Source: a virus. From it: a stretch of DNA of 37,259 nucleotides. The notes beneath the pieces are model-generated. The model ran no database searches and was not told the origin of the DNA. It worked only from the letters and a program-made list of their open reading frames with translations. The DNA is taken from IMG/VR virus record IMGVR_UViG_3300022602_004803, positions 1 to 37,259 of that record, one strand, 5' to 3'. This document shows, piece after piece, positions 7,588 through 14,003 of this stretch. Position numbers and translations under genes: made by a program. The number at the start of each line of letters is the position of its first letter. Positions within the stretch are counted from its first letter, which is position 1.

Positions 7588-8370
7588 ATGGGCAAGCGTA
7601 TCAGCGTAAAGAATATCGTACAGAAGAAATATTGCTTGGTGGATGGGTTGAGCAAGGAGATAAAAGAAGCTTTGGGGGAGATAGAGGACACTTTCACGGC
7701 GATCATATATGGGGAGAGCGGACACGGCAAGACGAATATGACGGTGCAGCTTTTGAAAGAACTGAATACGCTTGGCAATATGCTCTATGTTTCCTACGAG
7801 GAGGGTCACGGCAAGAGCATACAGGATTTGATTATGAGGCACAAATTGGCTGACGAACTGCCGAACCTACAGTTCAGTGATGGCGAGACGATACAGGAGC
7901 TTGTTGCCTACCTTAAAAGGAAGCAAAGTCCAAATGTCGTGGTGATTGACAGTTGGCAATACAGCGAGTTTACGTTTGAGGATTACAAAGAATTAAAGAG
8001 GCTGTTTGTTTTTGGGAAAACCAAGGGTAGGAGAAAGATATTCATATTTATTAGCCATGTAAATGGTTCGAGACCTGACGGCAAAAGTGCGATAGAGGTA
8101 AAACGTGACTGCAACATAAAGATACATGTAAGCCATTTTGTGGGGTTCATAGTAAGTAGGTTTTCGGGTAGCATCAAGAACTATTGCATCTATGAAGCCG
8201 GGGCAAAGAACCACTACGGCAAGGACTTGCCAAAGGTGATAAACAAGGTGAAGGTAGTCAAGGAAAAGCCCTCTAAGCCAAAGCCTGTGACAAACAAGGC
8301 GCAGATACTGCCACCGGAGACCGAGGCAGAAAAAAAGGAGGCAATGTTGAAAAAATTAAAAGAAGGATAA
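7588..8370 (+). CDS. RecA/Sak4-like P-loop ATPase
   Basis: 260 residues. Walker A is GESGHGKT at 42-49 and Walker B is VVVIDSW with Asp121. A second GHGKS (73-77) follows the first strand-helix unit. The single RecA core without other domains resembles Sak4-type phage single-strand annealing/recombination ATPases, or the wider phage 'AAA/nucleotide-binding' group. The C-terminus (about 215-260) is a Lys/Pro-rich tail that may bind DNA or a partner. The ATG at 7588 is 27 bases after the HD gene. A recombination or replication-repair role is likely; the exact subfamily is uncertain. Confidence 0.7.
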   Translation: MGKRISVKNIVQKKYCLVDGLSKEIKEALGEIEDTFTAIIYGESGHGKTNMTVQLLKELNTLGNMLYVSYEEGHGKSIQDLIMRHKLADELPNLQFSDGETIQELVAYLKRKQSPNVVVIDSWQYSEFTFEDYKELKRLFVFGKTKGRRKIFIFISHVNGSRPDGKSAIEVKRDCNIKIHVSHFVGFIVSRFSGSIKNYCIYEAGAKNHYGKDLPKVINKVKVVKEKPSKPKPVTNKAQILPPETEAEKKEAMLKKLKEG

Positions 8371-8372
8371 TT

Positions 8373-8594
8373 ATGAAAGAGTTCCCAAAATGGTTCATCG
8401 ACATGATGCAGGACTTCTTGGACATGAGGGATGCCCAAAAGGAGTACTTCAGGCAACCCAGCGAATATAAGCTGAAAGTGAGCAAAGCCAAGGAGTCGAA
8501 GGCTGACAACCATATCAACGACTTTGTAAAACAAGGCTTCATAGCACACAAGGAAAAGCCAAAAGACACGCAAGCGACTCTATTTGTTAGTTAA
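8373..8594 (+). CDS. small hypothetical protein
   Basis: 73 residues starting two bases after the ATPase stop, so probably translationally coupled. N-terminal amphipathic helix rich in Met, Phe and Asp, then a Lys-rich middle, ending in ATLFVS. No known family. It may be an accessory of the upstream ATPase by position alone. Confidence 0.55.
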   Translation: MKEFPKWFIDMMQDFLDMRDAQKEYFRQPSEYKLKVSKAKESKADNHINDFVKQGFIAHKEKPKDTQATLFVS

Positions 8595-8633
8595 GATAAT
8601 GCCTTGGGCGGCTTTGTAAAACCCACTTTAGTT

Positions 8634-9344
8634 ATGAAAAAAATAATATGGGCGGGTATCCTCGCTATCGCACTGAGTCTGGCAATAACAATTGGAGTAA
8701 TGGCTCAGACAATCACTTTGCACCACAAGAACTACGATTGCCAGTTCGACACCATCTTTTGCCAAGGTGTGCTGAACGACTACTGGCAGACACAGGCACA
8801 TTACAACATCATCAAGAGCAGTGCGAAGGTCAACCGCAAGGCTGCTGGCAAGTTCAAGCAAGACCCATTAGTGCCAGCGAGGTTTCAACTCGTAACCCAA
8901 AACGACTATGACGACTACAACAAAGCCCACCCGAAGCATAAGTTGAACATCGGGCATGAAGTCCCGGCGCAACCAATGTCATTCGATTTAGAGGCACTGA
9001 CAGAGACTTTCTATTTTGGCAGCAACACGGGCTTGCAGGACGGTTACTTCAACCAACACCAGTGGGCTTTTGTGGAGGGAAAGGTATTTGACCTTAGCGA
9101 GAAAGAGGACAGCATACACGTCTACACGGGAGTGTTGGTGGACAGCAACTCGGTAAGGATAGGCAATGGATGGATGCCTGACTGGTATTTCAAGGTTGCG
9201 GTCACAAAGGAAGGGAAAAAGGCTTGGCTGGGTCTGAACAATGAGACCAACATCGATACCAACCCAGACGACATTGTTATTGACGTGGAAGCCCTAAAAG
9301 CTAAGATACGTGCCTATTACCCACACCTTTATTTGCCTTTTTAA
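8634..9344 (+). CDS. exported DNA/RNA non-specific endonuclease (NUC-like)
   Basis: 236 residues from the ATG at 8634; a 10-residue upstream extension would hide the signal peptide and is rejected. The signal peptide has a hydrophobic core at 5-22 and a cut at VMA|Q (24/25). The catalytic region is like the Serratia-type beta-beta-alpha-metal nucleases: GHEVPAQPM at 107-115 corresponds to the DRGHL-PA motif with His108, followed by a metal-ligand-like Asn (Asn131 or Asn140) and a Trp/Glu pair (Trp144, Glu148). The usual Asp-Arg before Gly-His is replaced by Leu-Asn-Ile, so activity is likely but altered specificity is possible. It is unusual as an exported enzyme within the early, intracellular gene block. 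Confidence 0.7.
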   Translation: MKKIIWAGILAIALSLAITIGVMAQTITLHHKNYDCQFDTIFCQGVLNDYWQTQAHYNIIKSSAKVNRKAAGKFKQDPLVPARFQLVTQNDYDDYNKAHPKHKLNIGHEVPAQPMSFDLEALTETFYFGSNTGLQDGYFNQHQWAFVEGKVFDLSEKEDSIHVYTGVLVDSNSVRIGNGWMPDWYFKVAVTKEGKKAWLGLNNETNIDTNPDDIVIDVEALKAKIRAYYPHLYLPF

Positions 9345-9348
9345 TGAT

Positions 9349-9651
9349 ATGGAAGTTCAACTAGGGGATAGAGTTAGGTACAATGGTTATATCGATACAC
9401 CGACTGCCGACACAGTACCAGCAATCCAAACAGCTACCGTGATAGGGTATGATGAAACTATGATCTACACAAGTATTCATTATTATCACCATGAGGATAC
9501 TCGCAGACAGAATGCTATTTGGGATGAAAACATAAACATCTCTTACGGTGCGAGAAGGAGCGGGTTTCATAGAAGTAGATTGATTGAAATAATAAAACCG
9601 CTTAAGGAAATAGTGATTCCCAAGGGCTTAAGTCAAGCGGAACTTTTTTAA
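9349..9651 (+). CDS. hypothetical protein, possible SH3-like barrel
   Basis: 100 residues from the ATG at 9349. The N-terminus (VQLGDRVRYNGY) followed by short beta strands suggests a small SH3/KOW-like barrel, a guess from the pattern only. No catalytic motif. It starts four bases after the endonuclease stop, and its product could be related to that enzyme, though nothing identifies it as an immunity protein. An upstream extension overlapping the endonuclease is rejected. Confidence 0.5.
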   Translation: MEVQLGDRVRYNGYIDTPTADTVPAIQTATVIGYDETMIYTSIHYYHHEDTRRQNAIWDENINISYGARRSGFHRSRLIEIIKPLKEIVIPKGLSQAELF

Positions 9652-9694
9652 ATCATTTAGTAAGTATCAATTTTAACAAATAACACTAAATACA

Positions 9695-10192
9695 ATGAAC
9701 AAATCAGAAGAGATTATCGAAGTAAAGAAAGCGAATGCCATTAAAGCATTCAATGCGGCTGACGATTCCAACAAGGAAATGTTGGCAAACCTATTGGGGA
9801 AGGAACACTTCCTAAACATTGAGGACAGGATACAAACCTTTGAGGATGCCTTGGAAATAGATGGGGAGAAAGACAAGGATGTGCTATGGCTCATCAACTA
9901 TTCAGGCAGTCACCCTGACATGGTTTCAGCAGCTAACTTTATGAAAGCTGTCATCCTTACAAGGGTTTACAATGAGGGATGGGTGGCAGACTATAAGGAT
10001 AGTAACCAACCTAAATACGAAATAATATACAAGCACAAACCGGGCTTCGGGCTGGCGTACCACGACTACGATGGCTGGTCTACGCATACGGGTGTCGGCT
10101 CTCGCCTTTGCTTCAAGACACCTGAATTAGGCAAACATGTCACGACTAAACACCCTGAAATATTCAGGGATTTCTTAACAATAAAAAAGTAA
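9695..10192 (+). CDS. DGR target protein 1 (variable protein)
   Basis: 165 residues, no signal peptide or membrane segment. The N-terminal 85 residues are helical and acidic. Then VYNEGWVADYKDSNQPKYE leads into the variable block. The variable repeat encodes residues 116-140 (PGFGLAYHDYDGWSTHTGVG). Relative to the template, diversified codons are His123, Gly127, Ser129, His131, Gly133, Gly135 and Arg137. The framework Tyr122, Asp124, Tyr125, Asp126, Trp128, Thr130 and Thr132 is unchanged. A constant C-terminal tail (ELGKHVTTKHPEIFRDFL) follows. I recall short proteins with this ending (GSRLCFKS-EL) as DGR targets in Bacteroidota phages; the ligand is unknown. It is the first gene of the DGR cassette, preceded by a 43-base A/T-rich leader. 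Confidence 0.85.
   Translation: MNKSEEIIEVKKANAIKAFNAADDSNKEMLANLLGKEHFLNIEDRIQTFEDALEIDGEKDKDVLWLINYSGSHPDMVSAANFMKAVILTRVYNEGWVADYKDSNQPKYEIIYKHKPGFGLAYHDYDGWSTHTGVGSRLCFKTPELGKHVTTKHPEIFRDFLTIKK
10041..10113 (+). repeat. variable repeat VR1 of the DGR
   Basis: 73 bases aligned without gaps to template 10652-10724. There are 13 mismatches, and all 13 fall on template adenines (template positions 10653, 10672, 10684, 10685, 10690, 10691, 10696, 10702, 10703, 10708, 10715, 10719, 10724). Every non-adenine template base is conserved. This adenine-only pattern is the signature of mutagenic retrohoming. Confidence 0.95.
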
Positions 10193-10195
10193 AAA

Positions 10196-10609
10196 ATGAG
10201 TAAAGCTGATGAACGCTTCATAGCGTTGTGTGAAAAACATGCGGTAGACCCCAATGCCATTGTGGATGTGTCCAAAGTGCCTGAAAAGCGCAAGAGGTAC
10301 AGTCTTGCCTGTGACAAGCTCGCAATTATAGCGGAATGCTACAACAAAGAGGACGAAGACGGCAATATCGTGGAAATGGAATTGTTTCCGGATTATACCA
10401 ATCGAAGACAATGGAAGTATGAACTTTTATTTCAGCTAGTAAAGGATGAAAGTTCGGTGTCGGGCTTCGGGCTGGCGTACGACGACTACGATACCTGGCT
10501 TACGTGTACGTGTGTCGGCTCTCGCCTTTGCTGGAGGAGCGTAGCGACTGGGAAACGGGCTTTTGCAGACTTCACCGAGTACTTCGAGGACGTCTATCTG
10601 CCCGCATAA
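10196..10609 (+). CDS. DGR target protein 2 (variable protein)
   Basis: 137 residues, starting three bases after target 1. No signal peptide. It has the same plan as target 1 with little sequence identity outside the repeat: a helical N-domain with IIAECYNKED, a PDYTNRRQWKYE linker, the variable block at residues 89-113, and a different tail (KRAFADFTEYFEDVYL). Diversified codons are Asp96, Thr100, Leu102, Cys104, Cys106, Gly108, Arg110 and Trp113. The framework Tyr95, Asp97, Tyr98, Asp99, Trp101, Thr103 and Thr105 is unchanged. Trp113 comes from a TAG in the template that became TGG. Two Cys in the variable block are notable for a cytoplasmic protein. The two targets look like diverged paralogues fed by one template. 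Confidence 0.85.
   Translation: MSKADERFIALCEKHAVDPNAIVDVSKVPEKRKRYSLACDKLAIIAECYNKEDEDGNIVEMELFPDYTNRRQWKYELLFQLVKDESSVSGFGLAYDDYDTWLTCTCVGSRLCWRSVATGKRAFADFTEYFEDVYLPA
10452..10534 (+). repeat. variable repeat VR2 of the DGR
   Basis: 83 bases aligned to template 10643-10725 without gaps. There are 13 mismatches, all at template adenines: seven A-to-G, four A-to-T and two A-to-C. The first ten bases (GTTCGGTGTC) match the template perfectly, so VR2 shares ten more 5' bases with the template than VR1. Identity ends at 10535, where the first non-adenine mismatch occurs. Confidence 0.95.
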
Positions 10610-10642
10610 ATTAAAAGGGTGGTACACTGTCGTGCTGAGGTT

Positions 10643-10725
10643 GTTCGGTGTCAGGCTTCGGGCTGGCGTACAACGACTACGATAACTGGAATACGAATAC
10701 GAATGTCAGCTCTCACCTATGCTAG
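10643..10725 (+). repeat. DGR template repeat (TR), part of a non-coding RNA
   Basis: Adenine-rich copy of the variable repeats in the 220-base gap between target 2 and the reverse transcriptase. It contains 21 adenines, 14 of which differ in at least one variable repeat. Read in the VR frame it gives SGFGLAYNDYDNWNTNTNV: five AAY (Asn) codons, the classic DGR design because randomising two adenines reaches many residues but no stop. It ends in frame with TAG. It has no ORF of its own and is probably transcribed with target 2 and the RT as the RNA that the RT copies. I see no long GC-only tract or strong hairpin right after the repeats. Confidence 0.93.
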
Positions 10726-10829
10726 GGCAAATTATATGACATTGTAGACCTTGGCTCTTGCCAAAAAACAAATTCAATTGGAGGGGCTTTGGTAGCGAAA
10801 GCGAAGAAGACCCTTGACAAGCAAAGCAA

Positions 10830-11786
10830 ATGAAAAGGAAAAGCGATTTATTCAGTCAGGTGGCAAGTTTGGAAAACCTCAAGCTTGCAGATGTCAAAGC
10901 CCAAAAAGGGAAGGCAAACCAATATGGCGTAAGGCTTCACAACGCAAACCGGGAAGCCAATATTCAGGCACTCCACGAAATGTTGACAAAGAAAACCTAC
11001 AGGACTTCGCAGTACAGCACCTTTAAGGTCTATGAGCCAAAGGAGCGGGAAGTATTCAGGTTGCCCTATTTCCCCGACAGGATATTGCACCACGCCGTTA
11101 TGAACGTTTTAGAGCCTGTTTTCATGGCTTGCTTCACGAGTGATACATATTCCTGCATAAAGGGGAAAGGCATCCACGCTGCCGCCTTAGCGGTGAAAAC
11201 AGCCCTTCGTGACGAAGCCAACACAACCTACTGTTTGAAATTGGACATAAAGAAGTTCTACCCGAATGTAGACCACGATATTTTGAAGCAATTGTTGAGA
11301 AGGAAGATAAAAGACAATGACTTGTTGTGGCTATTGGACGAGATAATCGATAGTGCGGAAGGTCTGCCAATAGGCAACTATCTCAGCCAGTATTTTGCCA
11401 ACTTCTACCTCACATATTTCGACCATTGGATAAAGGAAGACAAAGCAGTGAGGTATTATTTTCGCTACGCTGACGATATCGTGGTGTTAAGTGGCGACAA
11501 GGCTTATTTGCACAGATTGTTTGCTGAGATCACTATTTACCTGAAGGAAAATTTGAAGTTGACGGTAAAGGGCAACTGGCAGGTTTTCCCTGTTGAGGCC
11601 AGGAGCATAGACTTCGTTGGTTACAGGTTCTACCACACCCATATTTTATTGAGGAAAACAATCAAACAAAGCTTTGCTAGGATGCTGAAGAAAAGAAAGA
11701 ACAGGGCATCCATTGCCGCCTACAAGGGTTGGCTCAAGCACTGCAATTCAATTAACCTAATGAAAAAATTATTACCCAATGAATGA
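10830..11786 (+). CDS. DGR reverse transcriptase
   Basis: 318 residues, a typical size for DGR enzymes. Key motifs: FRLPYFPDRILHHAV (77-91), catalytic LDIKKFYPNVDH with Asp139, GNYLSQ at 182-187, YADD at 213-216 with Asp215 and Asp216, and a thumb start KLTVKGNWQVFP. Ser-Gln in the fourth motif, where group II intron and retroviral enzymes have Ser-Pro or other residues, is a mark of DGR enzymes and fits error-prone copying of template adenines. There is no maturase, endonuclease or RNase H domain. It lies directly downstream of the template and overlaps the next gene by eight bases. Confidence 0.93.
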   Translation: MKRKSDLFSQVASLENLKLADVKAQKGKANQYGVRLHNANREANIQALHEMLTKKTYRTSQYSTFKVYEPKEREVFRLPYFPDRILHHAVMNVLEPVFMACFTSDTYSCIKGKGIHAAALAVKTALRDEANTTYCLKLDIKKFYPNVDHDILKQLLRRKIKDNDLLWLLDEIIDSAEGLPIGNYLSQYFANFYLTYFDHWIKEDKAVRYYFRYADDIVVLSGDKAYLHRLFAEITIYLKENLKLTVKGNWQVFPVEARSIDFVGYRFYHTHILLRKTIKQSFARMLKKRKNRASIAAYKGWLKHCNSINLMKKLLPNE

Positions 11787-12081
11787 ATTTAAGAGTTTCA
11801 ATATCAAGGCAGAGACCAAGAGTTTCGAGGGAGAAAAGATTAGAGTAGACAAGATACTGAATAGAAAAATAACTGTGCTTGCATTCAAGATAGAAGAAAG
11901 CAAGTTCAAGGATAAAGGCAACGGCAAGTGCCTTTATATCCAAATTGAGTATGACCAGGAGAAAAGGATATTGTTTACAGGCTCAACCTACCTGATGGAC
12001 ATGATACAAAAAGTCCCAAGCGATAAATTCCCATTTACCACCACTATACAAAAACTGAACGAGCATTTGGAGTTCACATAA
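11779..12081 (+). CDS. small conserved protein coupled to the DGR RT
   Basis: 100 residues, overlapping the RT stop by eight bases, so coupled translation is likely. Beta-rich pattern: FKSFNIKAETKSFEGEKI, then ITVLAFKIEESKF, then CLYIQIEYDQEKRILFTGS, with a basic N-terminal half. The pattern suggests a small OB-like or single-strand-binding fold, by inference. I recall similar proteins in gut Bacteroidota phages near replication genes. It is not recognisably Avd (the helical, barrel-forming partner of many DGR enzymes), but it is the best candidate here for an RT accessory. It may equally be an unrelated replication protein. Confidence 0.6.
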   Translation: MNEFKSFNIKAETKSFEGEKIRVDKILNRKITVLAFKIEESKFKDKGNGKCLYIQIEYDQEKRILFTGSTYLMDMIQKVPSDKFPFTTTIQKLNEHLEFT

Positions 12082-12092
12082 AAAAGCAAACA

Positions 12093-12521
12093 ATGAAAAG
12101 ATTTATAGTCACATCACCCTCTTGGACAGGCGAAGCCGAGATAGTCTACAATGAAGCTGGCAAACTTGTAAGGATAAGTTTTGAGAACTGTGTCATCCGG
12201 GAGCATGACAGGGTTGTGTATAATTTCAAGGTGATAACACCCGTCCTGATGGAAAAGCTAAAAGATGCTTTTGCACCAACTTCGGCAACGGTGGTAGAGG
12301 CTGACTTTGAAGTGTCTTTCGATATGTTTTGGAAGGCTTACAATTTGAAGCACAACAGGTTGAGAGCGGTGAAGCTTTGGGACAAAATGGGAAAGACAGA
12401 CCAAGTGAAAGCTTACTACGGGATACCTGTTTATGACAAGCACCTGAAGAAAGAAACATGGAAGAGCAAGGCAGACCCAGAAACTTATCTAAGAAATAAA
12501 ATGTATGAGAATGAATACTAG
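12093..12521 (+). CDS. replication-protein C-terminal-like hypothetical
   Basis: 142 residues. The N-terminal half is a small beta domain. The C-terminal half (FDMFWKAYNLKHNRLRAVKLWDK ... ADPETYLRNKMYEN, split here) has the FW-x-Y-x3-R-x2-A-x3-W and PETYLR pattern often seen at the end of phage replication initiators and helicase-loader-like proteins. No ATPase motif. It starts 11 bases after the previous stop and overlaps the next gene, so it is in the same operon. Role inferred as replication-associated. Confidence 0.55.
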   Translation: MKRFIVTSPSWTGEAEIVYNEAGKLVRISFENCVIREHDRVVYNFKVITPVLMEKLKDAFAPTSATVVEADFEVSFDMFWKAYNLKHNRLRAVKLWDKMGKTDQVKAYYGIPVYDKHLKKETWKSKADPETYLRNKMYENEY

Positions 12522-12972
12522 CATAACTACACAACAGATAATTGCCTTACAAAGTATTATCAACTCTAACCCTAATTTAAAGGAGGGAAAAGAGTATCTA
12601 ATACAGGATGCCAGTGACGGTAGAACTACAAGTGTAAAGGAACTTAGCTTTGAGGAGGCAAAGGCTTTAATCACAGCATTGAATATGATAACATCCCCAA
12701 GAACTGTCAACGTTGATGACCCGTGCCATAGGATGAGAGGAAAGATACTTAGCCATGCCCATGAGCTTGGTTGGCACAAGAAGGATGGCAAGGGAATGAT
12801 TGTCCGTGACCGTGCCACACAAAAACCTAAGATAGATTTTGACCGGGTGAATGATTGGTGTATAAAATTCGGTTACCTTCACAAAAAATTAGACAGGTAC
12901 ACCTACGAGGAACTGCCTACACTCGTTAGCCAGTTTCAAAAGGTGTATAAGAATTATTTAAACAGCTTTTAA
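12505..12972 (+). CDS. GemA (gp16)-like regulatory protein
   Basis: 155 residues. The arrangement resembles Mu gp16/GemA (DUF1018): a region ending SVKELSFEEAKALITAL, then RGKILSHAHELGWHKK, and a helical C-terminus with WCIKFGYLHKKLDRYTYEELPTL (split). GemA affects host gene expression and DNA supercoiling in Mu. Position late in the early region, before the candidate late regulator, also fits. The start may be the Met at 12505 or 12511; both overlap the preceding gene. Assignment by motif pattern, moderate certainty. Confidence 0.55.
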   Translation: MRMNTSITTQQIIALQSIINSNPNLKEGKEYLIQDASDGRTTSVKELSFEEAKALITALNMITSPRTVNVDDPCHRMRGKILSHAHELGWHKKDGKGMIVRDRATQKPKIDFDRVNDWCIKFGYLHKKLDRYTYEELPTLVSQFQKVYKNYLNSF

Positions 12973-12973
12973 A

Positions 12974-13567
12974 ATGAGTTTTATGAAAAAAGTATTAGTT
13001 TGGGTACTCATAATATTGCCTTTTTTATCAAAAGCACAAATTAGTAATACGCCTTGGGTTTCACTTGGAATGGATTCAGTTTCATACAATAACACTTATG
13101 GAAATGCTAAGGAGTATAATATTCAGACAATACATCACCTGAAAAGCTCTCATCATTTTTTGGCTTTTTTTATAGGTGCGAAATATGGGTGGAGTTATGA
13201 TTTGCCTAATTATCTCCAACATAATCATTGGAATGTTTCTATGAAACAAGGTAAAGACTTTACGAAATATGTTTGTACCTCTTATAACAACGAAAAAGGG
13301 CATGATAGTAAAATAACAATGACATTCCATTTAAATGACAATGACCGGATTACCTCTGCTTATATCACTGGTACTCCTGATGAGATGATAGACCTTTTTA
13401 TTAAGTATTGGGAAGATTTAGATATATCATTTAGCAAGCTCAAAAAAAATGGTTCGGTATATATTGACCAAGCCTCTGACAGAATTTCTTTTTCATGGCT
13501 TAATCTCAATCCTGTTATTACAATAACTGATTCTCATAAGATTAATTTCCTTTTTGACAAACCATAG
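12974..13567 (+). CDS. exported cargo protein, unknown function
   Basis: 197 residues. Signal peptide with core VLVWVLIILPFL and cut SKA|Q (about 21/22). The mature protein has many aromatic and His residues (TIHHLKSSHHFLAFFIG) and predicted beta strands, with no family that I recognise. The gene is visibly more A/T-rich than its neighbours and lies at the very end of the early operon, just before a terminator. These are the usual signs of a moron (lysogenic-conversion gene). An envelope function such as superinfection exclusion is possible but not shown. The start may be 12974 or the Met at 12983. Confidence 0.6.
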   Translation: MSFMKKVLVWVLIILPFLSKAQISNTPWVSLGMDSVSYNNTYGNAKEYNIQTIHHLKSSHHFLAFFIGAKYGWSYDLPNYLQHNHWNVSMKQGKDFTKYVCTSYNNEKGHDSKITMTFHLNDNDRITSAYITGTPDEMIDLFIKYWEDLDISFSKLKKNGSVYIDQASDRISFSWLNLNPVITITDSHKINFLFDKP

Positions 13568-13590
13568 AAGTGCCATTATTTTAAAATAAA

Positions 13591-13619
13591 GGCTTTGCAA
13601 TTTTGCAGGGGCTTTTTTT
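13591..13619 (+). terminator. Rho-independent terminator of the early operon
   Basis: GGCTTTGC and GCAGGGGC pair with one bulge and G-T pairs around AATTTT, followed by TTTTTTT. It lies 24 bases after the cargo gene and ends the rightward early transcript. The A/T-rich flank on the other side (TTTATTTTAAAATAA on the opposite strand) may let it act on leftward late transcripts too. Confidence 0.65.
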
Positions 13620-13673
13620 ATGTGTAATACTTTTTTAACCTAAAAGCCTTAGTATTTGTAATATTGTGGTATT

Positions 13674-14003
13674 ATGAAGAATAGAGGCAGCCGCTCAATC
13701 TTTACATCATTGTTTGAGGACGATAAAGTATCGGCAGAGGTTGCAGCCCCCGAAAGGAAAGGAAGGAGTCCAATACTACTGAAGAAACAGAACGAAAAAT
13801 TGGTTCACCGTTATTATTATTACATAAAGATTAGCCGCAAACAATACCAAGACACCTTGACAATACTAGAAGAAGAGTTCTCACTTAGTCAGCGTACAAT
13901 AATAAACATCATTAGTCAGGAGCATACGGCACTTCGTACCTTGAACTCAAGTAAACCTGACACTACATTCTTCAAAAGAAAGTACCCTTATTATGTTTGG
14001 TAG
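13674..14003 (+). CDS. candidate late-gene regulator (Mor/C position)
   Basis: 109 residues, strongly basic. Arg/Lys-rich start, an aromatic helix (HRYYYYIKISRKQYQDTL), then an HTH-like segment LEEEFSLSQRTIINIISQ (about 64-81), consistent with DNA binding. It stands alone between the early terminator and the late genes, where Mu has its middle/late activators Mor and C. A TAATATTG box at 13659-13666 could be its -7 element, but no good -33 box is seen. It ends at 14003, one base before the stop of the convergent tail gene. Family identity is unproven. Confidence 0.5.
   Translation: MKNRGSRSIFTSLFEDDKVSAEVAAPERKGRSPILLKKQNEKLVHRYYYYIKISRKQYQDTLTILEEEFSLSQRTIINIISQEHTALRTLNSSKPDTTFFKRKYPYYVW

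Noticed and set aside
10643-10725. Third copy of the variable block as a decayed target gene (pseudogene)
   Set aside because: All differences to the two coding copies fall on adenines of this copy, and Asn AAY codons mark the variable sites. That is a template, not decay.
10830-11786. Group II intron maturase or retron reverse transcriptase
   Set aside because: No maturase or endonuclease domain, no intron structure, no retron msr/msd pattern. The fourth motif has Ser-Gln, and TR/VR repeats lie next to it.
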